From positions 186,001 to 250,000 of the forward strand of contig JAEZEI010000021.1 of the NCBI GenBank assembly GCA_023417815.1: DNA of 64,000 nt, given 5' to 3'. This stretch comes from Bacteroidota bacterium (lineage in GTDB: Bacteria > Bacteroidota > Bacteroidia > Chitinophagales > Chitinophagaceae). The position numbers were made by a program, and so were the translations under genes. Shown here piece after piece: positions 48,201 to 55,072 of this stretch. Under the pieces are notes generated by a model. It did not search any database and was not told the DNA's origin. It was given only the letters and a program-made list of their open reading frames with translations. Each line of letters opens with the position of its first letter. The first letter of the stretch is position 1.

Positions 48201-48829
48201 CAGGATCTGAATTTTTGGTACACACTTATCACTGCCTCGTTGAGCCGCGCCACCGCTTCCTGCAGGTGCCAGCGCTGCTTGTCGCGCTCACCCACCTCAT
48301 TGCTCACGGCCCTGAGCTGGATGAATTCCAGCGCCTCGCTGAGGCATACATAATGCAGGCTTGCACCCTCCATGCTTTCCACCGAAGGATGGAAGCGCTG
48401 CTGTTGCATGGCGATCACCTCCGGGTTGTCTGTAAGGGTGTTCACCGTTATGCCGCGCACTGCCGCATAGGGAAGGTCGTACGAAAGCGCCTTTGGATTA
48501 TCCAGCCATCCATCGCGGAAAGGAAAGGCATCCGGGTCGGCAAGGCCCATATCAAAAACGGTATGAAACCCCTGGGAGGTGGAAACCCCTTCCCCCGCAA
48601 ACCGGTCGCTCACCACCTGTACCACCTGGCCTTTGCCCAGCGCCGGGTCAAAGCTGCCGGCAACCCCCGCCTGGATCACGAGGTCATAGTCTACCTGGTG
48701 GATACGCTTCAGCAGGTGGTACACCGAAGCGGCTATGCCCACTCCTGAAACCAGCACATCCGCATCGGGATATTGGCGGCGAAATTCCTTGATCTCCATT
48801 TCCGTGGAGGCAACTACCAGTACCTGCAT
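48200..48829 (-). CDS. mqnB: Futalosine hydrolase
   Basis: 209 residues of the nucleoside phosphorylase/hydrolase fold. MQVLVVASTEMEI (N-terminus), GVGIAASVYHLLK, QAGVAGSFDPAL, and the SMEGASLHYVC segment with the catalytic Glu/Asp region support futalosine hydrolase, which releases hypoxanthine. The neighbouring mqnD gene makes the assignment secure. It diverges from the pterin cluster. Confidence 0.93.
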   Translation of the reverse strand: MQVLVVASTEMEIKEFRRQYPDADVLVSGVGIAASVYHLLKRIHQVDYDLVIQAGVAGSFDPALGKGQVVQVVSDRFAGEGVSTSQGFHTVFDMGLADPDAFPFRDGWLDNPKALSYDLPYAAVRGITVNTLTDNPEVIAMQQQRFHPSVESMEGASLHYVCLSEALEFIQLRAVSNEVGERDKQRWHLQEAVARLNEAVISVYQKFRS

Positions 48830-48872
48830 GCTGCAATTTCGTAATTAAGCGGCAATTGAATGTTGCAAAGCC

Positions 48873-48880
48873 TAACTTTG
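48873..48880 (+). promoter_or_regulatory. -7 box TAACTTTG for the pterin/folE/fabD operon
   Basis: Exact TANNTTTG match 18 nt before the ATG at 48899. The -33 element is not clear. It would drive the two pterin synthases, folE and fabD, which are spaced by at most 9 nt. Confidence 0.5.
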
Positions 48881-48898
48881 CACCGGCAAAGAGCAGCA

Positions 48899-49306
48899 AT
48901 GGTATATATCACCAGGATAGAACATTTTAACGCGGCGCATAAGCTGTATAACCCGGCCTGGAGCAGGGAAAAGAACGACGAGGTTTTTGGGAAATGCGCG
49001 AATGAACACTGGCACGGGCATAATTTTGAGCTGCACGTTACCATAAAGGGAGAGCCCAGCCCCGATACCGGCTTTGTGTACGATGCCAAGAAGCTGAGCA
49101 GGATCATCAAGGAATGCGTGATAGAGCCGCTGGACCATAAGAACCTGAACATGGATGTGCCCTGGCTATCGGGGCAACTATGCAGTATCGAGAACCTGGT
49201 TACCGGCATCTGGAAGCAACTGGTGAACAATATGCCGGAGGGGGTTAGCCTGCACGGCCTGAAACTATACGAGACCGACCGGATCTACGTGGAATATTTC
49301 GGATAA
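48899..49306 (+). CDS. 6-pyruvoyl-tetrahydropterin synthase family protein, copy 1
   Basis: 135 residues from ATG 48899 (MVYITRIEHF). Zinc histidines are His14, His39 and His41; the catalytic Cys33 is in FGKCANEHWHGHN, and the Asp79-His80 pair is in PLDHKNLNMD. The C-terminal LKLYETDRIYVEY segment matches true pyruvoyl-tetrahydropterin synthases rather than QueD. It ends sharing one base with the second copy and precedes folE, so it acts on dihydroneopterin triphosphate made by FolE. The product may be biopterin-like or a queuosine precursor. Confidence 0.88.
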   Translation: MVYITRIEHFNAAHKLYNPAWSREKNDEVFGKCANEHWHGHNFELHVTIKGEPSPDTGFVYDAKKLSRIIKECVIEPLDHKNLNMDVPWLSGQLCSIENLVTGIWKQLVNNMPEGVSLHGLKLYETDRIYVEYFG

Positions 49307-49716
49307 TGAATAAAGTAGCTGTTTACCGTAAAGAACATTTCAATGCCGCACACCGGCTCTTCAACCCGTCGTGGGATGATGACCGCAACAGCGCCGTATT
49401 CGGCAAGTGCAGCAACCCGCATTATCATGGACATAACTACGACCTGGTGGTGAAGGTTACAGGGGTGCCCGACCCGGAAACCGGTTTCGTTATCGACCTG
49501 AAAGAGCTTGGCGACATCATGCAGCAGGAGGTGGTGGAACGGTTCGATCACCGCAACCTGAACGAAGACTGCAGCGAGTTCAACGGCATAAATCCTACCG
49601 CAGAGAATATCGCCGTGGTGATCTATGGCCTCCTGAGACCAAGGATCGATAAGCGGCTCGACCTGCAGGTACGGTTATATGAAACGCCGCGGAACTTTGT
49701 AGAGTACCCGGCATAA
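49306..49716 (+). CDS. 6-pyruvoyl-tetrahydropterin synthase family protein, copy 2
   Basis: 136 residues, a clear paralogue of copy 1 (FGKCSNPHYHGHNY, FDHRNLNED, VRLYETPRNFVEY). Catalytic Cys35, zinc His16/His41/His43 and the Asp81-His82 pair are all retained. It shares a base with the first copy and is followed 9 nt later by folE. Both copies keep all active-site residues, so both are probably functional; they may make different products, or form hetero-oligomers. Confidence 0.88.
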   Translation: MNKVAVYRKEHFNAAHRLFNPSWDDDRNSAVFGKCSNPHYHGHNYDLVVKVTGVPDPETGFVIDLKELGDIMQQEVVERFDHRNLNEDCSEFNGINPTAENIAVVIYGLLRPRIDKRLDLQVRLYETPRNFVEYPA

Positions 49717-49725
49717 AGTACAGAT

Positions 49726-50322
49726 ATGAATTATCACAGAATAGAGAATTACAGCGAAAAGGCCACAAAGGAACTGTCTGAGGCATACCGGAAGGTTATC
49801 GAAAGCCTGGGCGAAGATCCCGGAAGGGAGGGCCTTCTGAAAACGCCCGAACGCATCGCGAAGGCCATGCAGTTCATGACACACGGTTATTGCGACGATG
49901 CGGTGGCCATCCTTAATTCGGCCAAGTTCCATGAAGATGTGAACGAGATGGTGGTGGTAAAGGACATAGAGCTATACTCCATGTGCGAGCACCATATGCT
50001 TCCTTTTTTCGGCAAGGCGCATATTGCCTATATCCCTAACGGTTATATCACCGGGCTCAGCAAGCTTGCACGCATTGTGGATGTATTCAGCCGCAGGCTG
50101 CAGGTACAGGAAAGGCTGACCACCCAGATCCTGGAAGCCATAAAAACGAGCCTTAACCCTCACGGAGTTGCCGTGGTGGTGGAAGCATCACACCTCTGCA
50201 TGATGATGCGAGGTGTGCAGAAGCAGAATTCGGTTACCACTACATCAGCCTTCAGCGGGCAATTTGAAAAGAATGAGACCCGCAGTGAATTCCTGAAACT
50301 GATCACCGCACATTTACACTGA
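49726..50322 (+). CDS. folE: GTP cyclohydrolase I
   Basis: 198 residues. It opens GTP to 7,8-dihydroneopterin triphosphate, the precursor of folate and biopterin-type pterins. Zinc ligands are Cys87, His90 and Cys158 (YSMCEHHMLPFFG and SHLCMMMRGV). The GREGLLKTPERIAKAM segment and the QERLTTQI helix are also family hallmarks. It sits 9 nt after the second pterin synthase gene and 2 nt before fabD. Confidence 0.96.
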   Translation: MNYHRIENYSEKATKELSEAYRKVIESLGEDPGREGLLKTPERIAKAMQFMTHGYCDDAVAILNSAKFHEDVNEMVVVKDIELYSMCEHHMLPFFGKAHIAYIPNGYITGLSKLARIVDVFSRRLQVQERLTTQILEAIKTSLNPHGVAVVVEASHLCMMMRGVQKQNSVTTTSAFSGQFEKNETRSEFLKLITAHLH

Positions 50323-50324
50323 TC

Positions 50325-51215
50325 ATGAAACACGCATATATATTCCCGGGCCAGGGGGCCCAGTTCAGCGGCATGGGCAAATCCCTTTATGATGCCGATG
50401 TGGCTGCAAAGCTTGTTATGGAAGAGGCAAATGATATCCTGGGCTTTAAGATCTCCGACATCATGTTCTCCGGTACTGATGATGAACTTAAGCAGACCAA
50501 TATCACCCAGCCTGCCATCTTCATACATTCCATCGCCGCCTTCCGTTCAGTAAAGGATGCCAGGCCGGACATGGTTGCCGGGCATTCCCTTGGAGAGTTT
50601 TCCTCCCTTGTTGCCGCAGGCTCGCTGTTGTTCAGTGATGCCCTCAGGCTTGTTTCCATTCGCGCTTCTGCCATGCAGAAAGCCTGCGAATCGGTTGCAT
50701 CTACTATGGCTGCCGTGCTCGGTCTTGCCGATGAGGAGGTTGAGCGTATATGCGCAGAGGTGAGCGAAGCCACCGGCGAGGTGGTGGTACCTGCCAATTA
50801 TAACTGTCCCGGCCAGCTCGTGATCAGCGGCAGCATCCCCGGTGTGGAGAAAGCCTGCGAAGCACTGAAAGCGGCGGGCGCGAAGAGGGCGCTTATTCTC
50901 CCTGTTGGAGGCGCCTTTCATTCACCGCTTATGCTGCCTGCGCGGGAAGAACTGGAACAGGCCATAAAGGAAACCACTTTCAATTCCCCTGCCTGCCCGG
51001 TTTACCAGAATGTTGTGGCGCGCGCGGTTACGGATCCTGTAGAGATAAAAGGAAACCTTACCGCGCAACTTACCGGCGCGGTGAAATGGACCCAGTGCGT
51101 GCAGGCCATGGTTGCCGATGGCGCCACGCAGTTTACAGAATGCGGACCGGGCAAGGTGTTGCAGGGACTGGTAAATAAGATACATAAGGAAGCCTCCGTG
51201 AACGGGGTAAGCTGA
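50325..51215 (+). CDS. fabD: Malonyl-CoA:ACP transacylase
   Basis: 296 residues. It loads malonyl units onto acyl carrier protein for fatty acid synthesis. The opening FPGQGAQFSGMGK (7-19), catalytic Ser88 in GHSLGEFSSL, and the GGAFHSPLM segment with the catalytic His are all present. It is joined to folE by a 2-nt gap. A bidirectional terminator follows. Confidence 0.96.
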   Translation: MKHAYIFPGQGAQFSGMGKSLYDADVAAKLVMEEANDILGFKISDIMFSGTDDELKQTNITQPAIFIHSIAAFRSVKDARPDMVAGHSLGEFSSLVAAGSLLFSDALRLVSIRASAMQKACESVASTMAAVLGLADEEVERICAEVSEATGEVVVPANYNCPGQLVISGSIPGVEKACEALKAAGAKRALILPVGGAFHSPLMLPAREELEQAIKETTFNSPACPVYQNVVARAVTDPVEIKGNLTAQLTGAVKWTQCVQAMVADGATQFTECGPGKVLQGLVNKIHKEASVNGVS

Positions 51216-51222
51216 TAAAAAA

Positions 51223-51246
51223 AAGGCGGGGTTACCGCCTTTTTTC
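51223..51246. terminator. Bidirectional terminator between fabD and a convergent secreted-protein gene
   Basis: Stem AAGGCGG (51223-51229) / CCGCCTT (51235-51241), loop GGTTA, with a run of A before it (eight A residues from 51217) and of T after it, so it can work in both directions. Confidence 0.88.
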
Positions 51247-51691
51247 ATTCTGTTATCTCCCGCTGCATATTCTCACATGCCTCCAGCCTGAATTCCCCTT
51301 CGCGAAGAACAGACCGGCTTATGCCATTATCGATCTCGATACGGTATTTATAAATCGAGGCTTTCAGCTCGAACCAGCACTCCTCATTCTGCGGCAATAC
51401 CTTATTGGTGAAAGGCTGCGCAGCATAAGCATCCCCATTCCTCTTAAATATACTTACCATGATGCTTTTATTGGTATTGTTCAAAAAGCAAAGGTTGCTG
51501 CGTTGCAGAATGGCGCAACTGTCCGTAACCACCGGGGCAGGTTGCTGCTGCGCCTGCTGGCCGGCTTTGGGCGACCGGAAGATCTTGATCAGCTCAACCA
51601 GCGCCTTACCTCCTTCAACAACCTCCGAGACCGGGTTTTGCGCATGCACATACAATGGGAGAAGAAAACAAATCATCATTAATTGTTTCAT
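51245..51691 (-). CDS. Secreted protein of unknown function
   Basis: 148 residues. Signal peptide to about residue 18 (LYVHAQ), then a helical stretch (VVEGGKALVELIKIFRS), a Gln/Pro linker (45-53), and a compact domain with three cysteines (C59, C68, C105) and one near the C-terminus. No known motif. It is the last of four genes on this strand, each coding for an exported protein. Confidence 0.6.
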   Translation of the reverse strand: MKQLMMICFLLPLYVHAQNPVSEVVEGGKALVELIKIFRSPKAGQQAQQQPAPVVTDSCAILQRSNLCFLNNTNKSIMVSIFKRNGDAYAAQPFTNKVLPQNEECWFELKASIYKYRIEIDNGISRSVLREGEFRLEACENMQREITE

Positions 51692-51695
51692 CTCG

Positions 51696-52331
51696 TTAAA
51701 ACTTGAAATTTTTGTCGCTCCAGCTTCCGCAGTATCTCAATCCTTCCAGGCTGAGGAAATAATCAACAGGAATATACAGGAGGCTCTCCCTTCCCAGGAT
51801 GCCATCCAGCCCCAGCGGGACCGTATCGATCTCCCTGGGATCGAACCAGAAATCCGGGCCCAGCAAATTGGTCATTCTCCAGCAGTATTCCGAGCAATAC
51901 AGGGTATTGATGTTACTGTCGATCATAAAACCATTATCAAAACTCACTTTGGCATCTATTCCTTTCCGTAAGGAATCCATGAACAACATCTTATCACCAT
52001 TCCCAGGCATTAATTGCCATATCCCTGCATACACCAGGTCGGGCTGACCGAAATAGGTATCCAGGTCTTCAACAAATAAGGCATTACCGGCACGTACCGG
52101 GTTTACATTGAAGATCCTGAAACCAGAATCGGTGGTGATCCCGATACCGATATGGGTGATAGAATCATTGATGATGTTGAACCGCTCTGAAATAAAGGCC
52201 TGCTTGGATCTTGTACCCCTGGCGATGATATAACACTCTTCCGGGTCCGGCCTGAAGCCTGTGACGAGGTCTGCCTGTGCAAAAGAGACCTGCACAAATA
52301 GAACGACCATGATCAAAAAAAACATTCGCAT
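51696..52331 (-). CDS. YiiX/YebB-like permuted papain-fold (NlpC/P60 superfamily) exported protein
   Basis: 211 residues with a signal peptide (cleavage near FAQA, residue 19-20). A histidine-containing strand DSITHIGIGI (56-65, His60) precedes the cysteine segment LYCSEYCWRM (144-153, Cys146 candidate). His-first then Cys is the circularly permuted order of YiiX-type NlpC/P60 proteins, which may cleave peptide, amide or lipid ester bonds. The motif match is good but the substrate is unknown. It lies between two other exported-protein genes, 4 nt and 1 nt away. Confidence 0.65.
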   Translation of the reverse strand: MRMFFLIMVVLFVQVSFAQADLVTGFRPDPEECYIIARGTRSKQAFISERFNIINDSITHIGIGITTDSGFRIFNVNPVRAGNALFVEDLDTYFGQPDLVYAGIWQLMPGNGDKMLFMDSLRKGIDAKVSFDNGFMIDSNINTLYCSEYCWRMTNLLGPDFWFDPREIDTVPLGLDGILGRESLLYIPVDYFLSLEGLRYCGSWSDKNFKF

Positions 52332-52332
52332 A

Positions 52333-52938
52333 TCAGAAATTGAATCTCAAACCGGAACTGAATACAGTGCTGTAAAATTTCCAGCTCCTGTCGAATAAGC
52401 TGAACGAAGGTTCCAGGTCGTGGGATGTTGACAGCGCAGCGCCCAATGCCAGGTTATCATTGAAGCTGTATTGAAAACCAAATTTCCCCGCAATGAAAAA
52501 GCCATTCAGGGCCCTGCCAGCCTGTACCTCTTCATCCAGTTCATCTGTTGCTCTTAACCATCCCTGGAAATTATAACCGGGTCCTCCCTCGAAGAAATAC
52601 TTCATCCTGCGACCCAGGAACCGCTCATATCTTAAGACAGCCCTCGCCGAAACGGACTGGTGCAGGTAATGTTCATCCATCAGCCTTTGCCCGTTGAACC
52701 TGTTAAAGGCTACTTTCCTGAATCCCGCTCCTGCGCCGGCAAACCATACCCGGTATTTGTCGAGCTGCCGTAAATACGCAACATCGAATTCCCGCAGCGT
52801 TGATGCTCCTGCAGAATATTTACCGTGATGATAGCGCGCATTGCTTTGGAACAACGTGCTGGAAAGGATGAATGCATTCTTCTGCTGCGCCGCACCATAT
52901 AAGGGCAGCATCACCAGGATGGCGAGTGTGTATCTCAT
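52333..52938 (-). CDS. Outer-membrane beta-barrel-like protein
   Basis: 201 residues from ATG 52938 (MRYTLAILVMLPLYGAAQQ), which gives a standard signal peptide; an ATG 14 codons upstream does not. The mature chain is a series of alternating aromatic/polar strands with short Gly/Asn/Asp turns, ending in FSSGLRFNF, a C-terminal aromatic as in outer-membrane barrels. No named family. It is 2-nt spaced from the YiiX-like gene. Confidence 0.65.
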   Translation of the reverse strand: MRYTLAILVMLPLYGAAQQKNAFILSSTLFQSNARYHHGKYSAGASTLREFDVAYLRQLDKYRVWFAGAGAGFRKVAFNRFNGQRLMDEHYLHQSVSARAVLRYERFLGRRMKYFFEGGPGYNFQGWLRATDELDEEVQAGRALNGFFIAGKFGFQYSFNDNLALGAALSTSHDLEPSFSLFDRSWKFYSTVFSSGLRFNF

Positions 52939-52959
52939 TTTAAATAATTTTCGAAAAGG

Positions 52960-52985
52960 AAGGGTTGTATTTGCATACAACCCTT
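52960..52985 (-). terminator. Perfect hairpin after the glycine-zipper gene
   Basis: On the minus strand AAGGGTTGTAT (52975-52985) / ATACAACCCTT (52960-52970) form an 11-bp stem with a GCAA loop. The tail CCTTTTCG is only weakly T-rich, so it may terminate partially or serve as an RNA stabiliser between the genes. Confidence 0.5.
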
Positions 52986-52989
52986 ATTC

Positions 52990-53679
52990 CTAACACACCA
53001 GTATCGCCGTAACCACAGCGAAAACTATGGCTCCCCCGATCGCACAGGCGACCCCACATACCGATCCACCAATCGCGGCACCCACCACGGCCGCAGCGCC
53101 AACACAGGCGCCGGGATTCGTGAGCTCGTAGCCATCCTCACCATCAAAACCGCACCTCCAGCGTCCTGCAAGGTTTTGCGAACCGGTAGCAGTGCCGGTG
53201 AGATCATAATTGATATATGCCTGTTGAACGATTGAAGCCAGCTTTAAACTCAGTTCCTTTTCCGTATCACTCATTTTGGAACCTGATATTTCGGCAACCA
53301 GTTTCTCAAAGAACCGGGCACGACCCTCTTCACCAAGAGAACCCAGGTCGGAAACCATCTTCACAGAGAACTCCTGCCATTGCTTTGAAAATTTTGACCT
53401 CCGGATAACATCTGCTGCACGCAGCCCTTTGGTATTCGATAGCTCATACACCGATCTTGCGATCTCCGGGTTCACCGAAGGATTCACGGTTGTAAGAGAT
53501 ACATAATGATCAAGACTTTTCTGGTCAACACCCCTGAAGCCATTTGCACTTATGTCTTCCACTACCCTCGACACACTGCGGAAGTATTCCCTTCCAAAAC
53601 CATCATATGGATTACCCTGAGCATACACACCTGATCCTGCCAGGATACACAGACCTAGAATAAAATTTTTCATAATCAT
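52990..53679 (-). CDS. Secreted protein with a C-terminal cysteine-rich glycine-zipper segment
   Basis: 229 residues. Signal peptide to about residue 20 (GVYAQ), a helical central part of about 130 residues, and then a hydrophobic C-terminal stretch of 42 residues (188-229) rich in Gly, Ala, Val and Cys (VGAAAVVGAAIGG, VCGVACAIGG, ending VTAILVC). Repeated small-residue spacing resembles glycine-zipper membrane-inserting helices or bacteriocin cores. I know no named family. A small open frame ends 1 nt upstream of its ATG. The function is unknown; a membrane-active or outer-membrane role is inference. Confidence 0.65.
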   Translation of the reverse strand: MIMKNFILGLCILAGSGVYAQGNPYDGFGREYFRSVSRVVEDISANGFRGVDQKSLDHYVSLTTVNPSVNPEIARSVYELSNTKGLRAADVIRRSKFSKQWQEFSVKMVSDLGSLGEEGRARFFEKLVAEISGSKMSDTEKELSLKLASIVQQAYINYDLTGTATGSQNLAGRWRCGFDGEDGYELTNPGACVGAAAVVGAAIGGSVCGVACAIGGAIVFAVVTAILVC

Positions 53680-53680
53680 A

Positions 53681-53851
53681 TCACCGGGCCGCCGTTCCTT
53701 TTAACGGGTTATTAATGACCCGGTCCAATGCCTTGAATTGTTTATGCGATCCAGATTTTACGCTGTTTGCATACGCAGGAAAATCGTATCCCTGCAATTC
53801 CGTAGCAATGAAAGGGCGTGGCCTCACTAGTACCGGCATCCGCTGCTGCAT
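53681..53851 (-). CDS. Possible 56-residue protein upstream of the glycine-zipper gene
   Basis: An open frame from ATG 53851 (MQQRMPVLVR) to TGA 53681, ending 1 nt before the next ATG, so translational coupling is possible. The composition (Pro/Arg-rich start, then ELQGYDFPAYANSVK) looks protein-like and the frame stays open upstream without a good start. No known motif and no clear promoter. It may also be the tail of a degraded gene. Kept with low confidence. Confidence 0.3.
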   Translation of the reverse strand: MQQRMPVLVRPRPFIATELQGYDFPAYANSVKSGSHKQFKALDRVINNPLKGTAAR

Positions 53852-54023
53852 ATCACAATCACTTTGCTTGCCGGTGTAAAGGTGGATCAGGCTGTTAGCG
53901 AAAACAAGGTGAAAACACCATTTAAAAATGTTTTTTTCCGGTAACCGGGATGGTAAAACATTGCAGGAGAGGGAATAAAAAAAGCCGTATCGAATGATAC
54001 GGCTCCATTATGATTTTCTTTGA
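53852..54023. other. Gene-free stretch upstream of the secreted-protein cluster
   Basis: 172 nt with no convincing gene. It contains the terminator of the DUF2795-like gene (53977-54003). The cluster at 51245-53679 must be transcribed from a promoter in or near this interval, but I find no TTTG-N19/21-TANNTTTG match on the minus strand. Confidence 0.4.
53977..54003 (-). terminator. Terminator after the DUF2795-like gene
   Basis: On the minus strand GCCGTATC (53996-54003) / GATACGGC (53984-53991) with loop ATTC is followed by seven T residues (53977-53983). Confidence 0.9.
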
Positions 54024-54245
54024 TCAGTATTCGTCTTCATTAAAGAAAAAATCTTCCTGGCTCGGATAGTCCGGCCAGATATCATCAAGACCTTCATAGA
54101 TCTCCCCTTCATCTTCCAACTCCTGGAGATTTTCGATCACTTCAATCGGAGCGCCGCTCCTGATGCTATAATCGATCAACTCGTCCTTGGTTGCAGGCCA
54201 GGGCGCATCTTCAAGGTGTGAGGCTAATTCTAGTGTCCAGAACAT
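54024..54245 (-). CDS. DUF2795-like small acidic protein
   Basis: 73 residues, strongly acidic C-terminus (DEGEIYEGLDDIWPDYPSQEDFFF in part). The WPATKDELIDYSIRSGAP segment (16-33) fits the DUF2795 helical repeat found in small proteins of Bacteroidota and other phyla. No signal peptide or membrane segment. A well-matched promoter lies upstream, and a terminator follows, so it is a single-gene transcript. Confidence 0.75.
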   Translation of the reverse strand: MFWTLELASHLEDAPWPATKDELIDYSIRSGAPIEVIENLQELEDEGEIYEGLDDIWPDYPSQEDFFFNEDEY

Positions 54246-54270
54246 ATTATGAAACAGGTTTAATTTTTTG

Positions 54271-54301
54271 CAAATGTAGAAGTTCGTACGGAATAACCAA
54301 A
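54271..54301 (-). promoter_or_regulatory. Promoter TTTG-N19-TACATTTG of the DUF2795-like gene
   Basis: On the minus strand TTTG (54298-54301) and TACATTTG (54271-54278) are separated by 19 nt, an exact consensus match. Transcription would begin near 54264, about 19 nt before the ATG at 54245. Confidence 0.82.
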
Positions 54302-54418
54302 TGATATTTTCATCGCCCGGTTTTCACGTTCCCATGCAATTTAAAAGCCATTCTTCCCGCTGTTGCCGAATTGATATCCACGGCTTTCTAATAGAATGGA
54401 AAGCACTATTTTAGTTGC

Positions 54419-55072
54419 ATGTTAAGCGGCAGGAATATTCACAAAAGGTATGGCAGCCTGGAAGTGCTCAGGGGTGTTGACCTGGAGATCAATAAAGGAG
54501 AGGTGGTTTGCCTCGTGGGTTCAAGCGGTGCAGGAAAAAGCACCTTGCTGCACATTCTTGGTACGCTCGACAAAGCGGATTCGGGTGAGATCTCCATTCA
54601 TGGCCAGCAACTGAATAAACTAACGGGGAGATCCCTTGCCGCATTCCGGAACAGGCATATCGGTTTCATCTTCCAGTTCCACCATCTCCTCCCGGAATTC
54701 ACCGCGCTTGAAAATGTATGCATCCCTGCATGGATCGCAGGGCGTTCAAAAAGAGAAACCATCCAAAAAGCAGAAGGACTTCTTGAGCGGCTTGGTCTCT
54801 CCGGCCGCCTGGAAAATAAACCGCAGCAACTCTCCGGCGGTGAACAGCAAAGGGTTGCTGTTGCGCGCGCACTCATTAATGATCCTTCCATCGTGATGGC
54901 TGATGAACCTACAGGTAACCTGGATTCAACCAACGCACGGGAATTGCACCAGCTCTTTCTGATGCTCAGGGAAACTTCGGGTCAAACATTTCTTATCGTG
55001 ACCCATAACGAGGAACTTGCCGCAACCTCCGACCGTATCATCCACATGAAGGATGGGCTTATCGTTCCTTAA
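54419..55072 (+). CDS. lolD: Lipoprotein-releasing ABC transporter ATP-binding protein
   Basis: 217 residues of the MacB/LolD subfamily of ABC ATPases. Walker A GSSGAGKST (about 39-47), signature LSGGEQQRVAVARAL (138-152) and Walker B IVMADEPTGNLDS are intact. LolD drives release of outer-membrane lipoproteins by LolC/E-type permeases, which are not in this window, so the LolD role is by subfamily similarity. Convergent by 4 nt with the E1 dehydrogenase gene. Confidence 0.88.
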   Translation: MLSGRNIHKRYGSLEVLRGVDLEINKGEVVCLVGSSGAGKSTLLHILGTLDKADSGEISIHGQQLNKLTGRSLAAFRNRHIGFIFQFHHLLPEFTALENVCIPAWIAGRSKRETIQKAEGLLERLGLSGRLENKPQQLSGGEQQRVAVARALINDPSIVMADEPTGNLDSTNARELHQLFLMLRETSGQTFLIVTHNEELAATSDRIIHMKDGLIVP

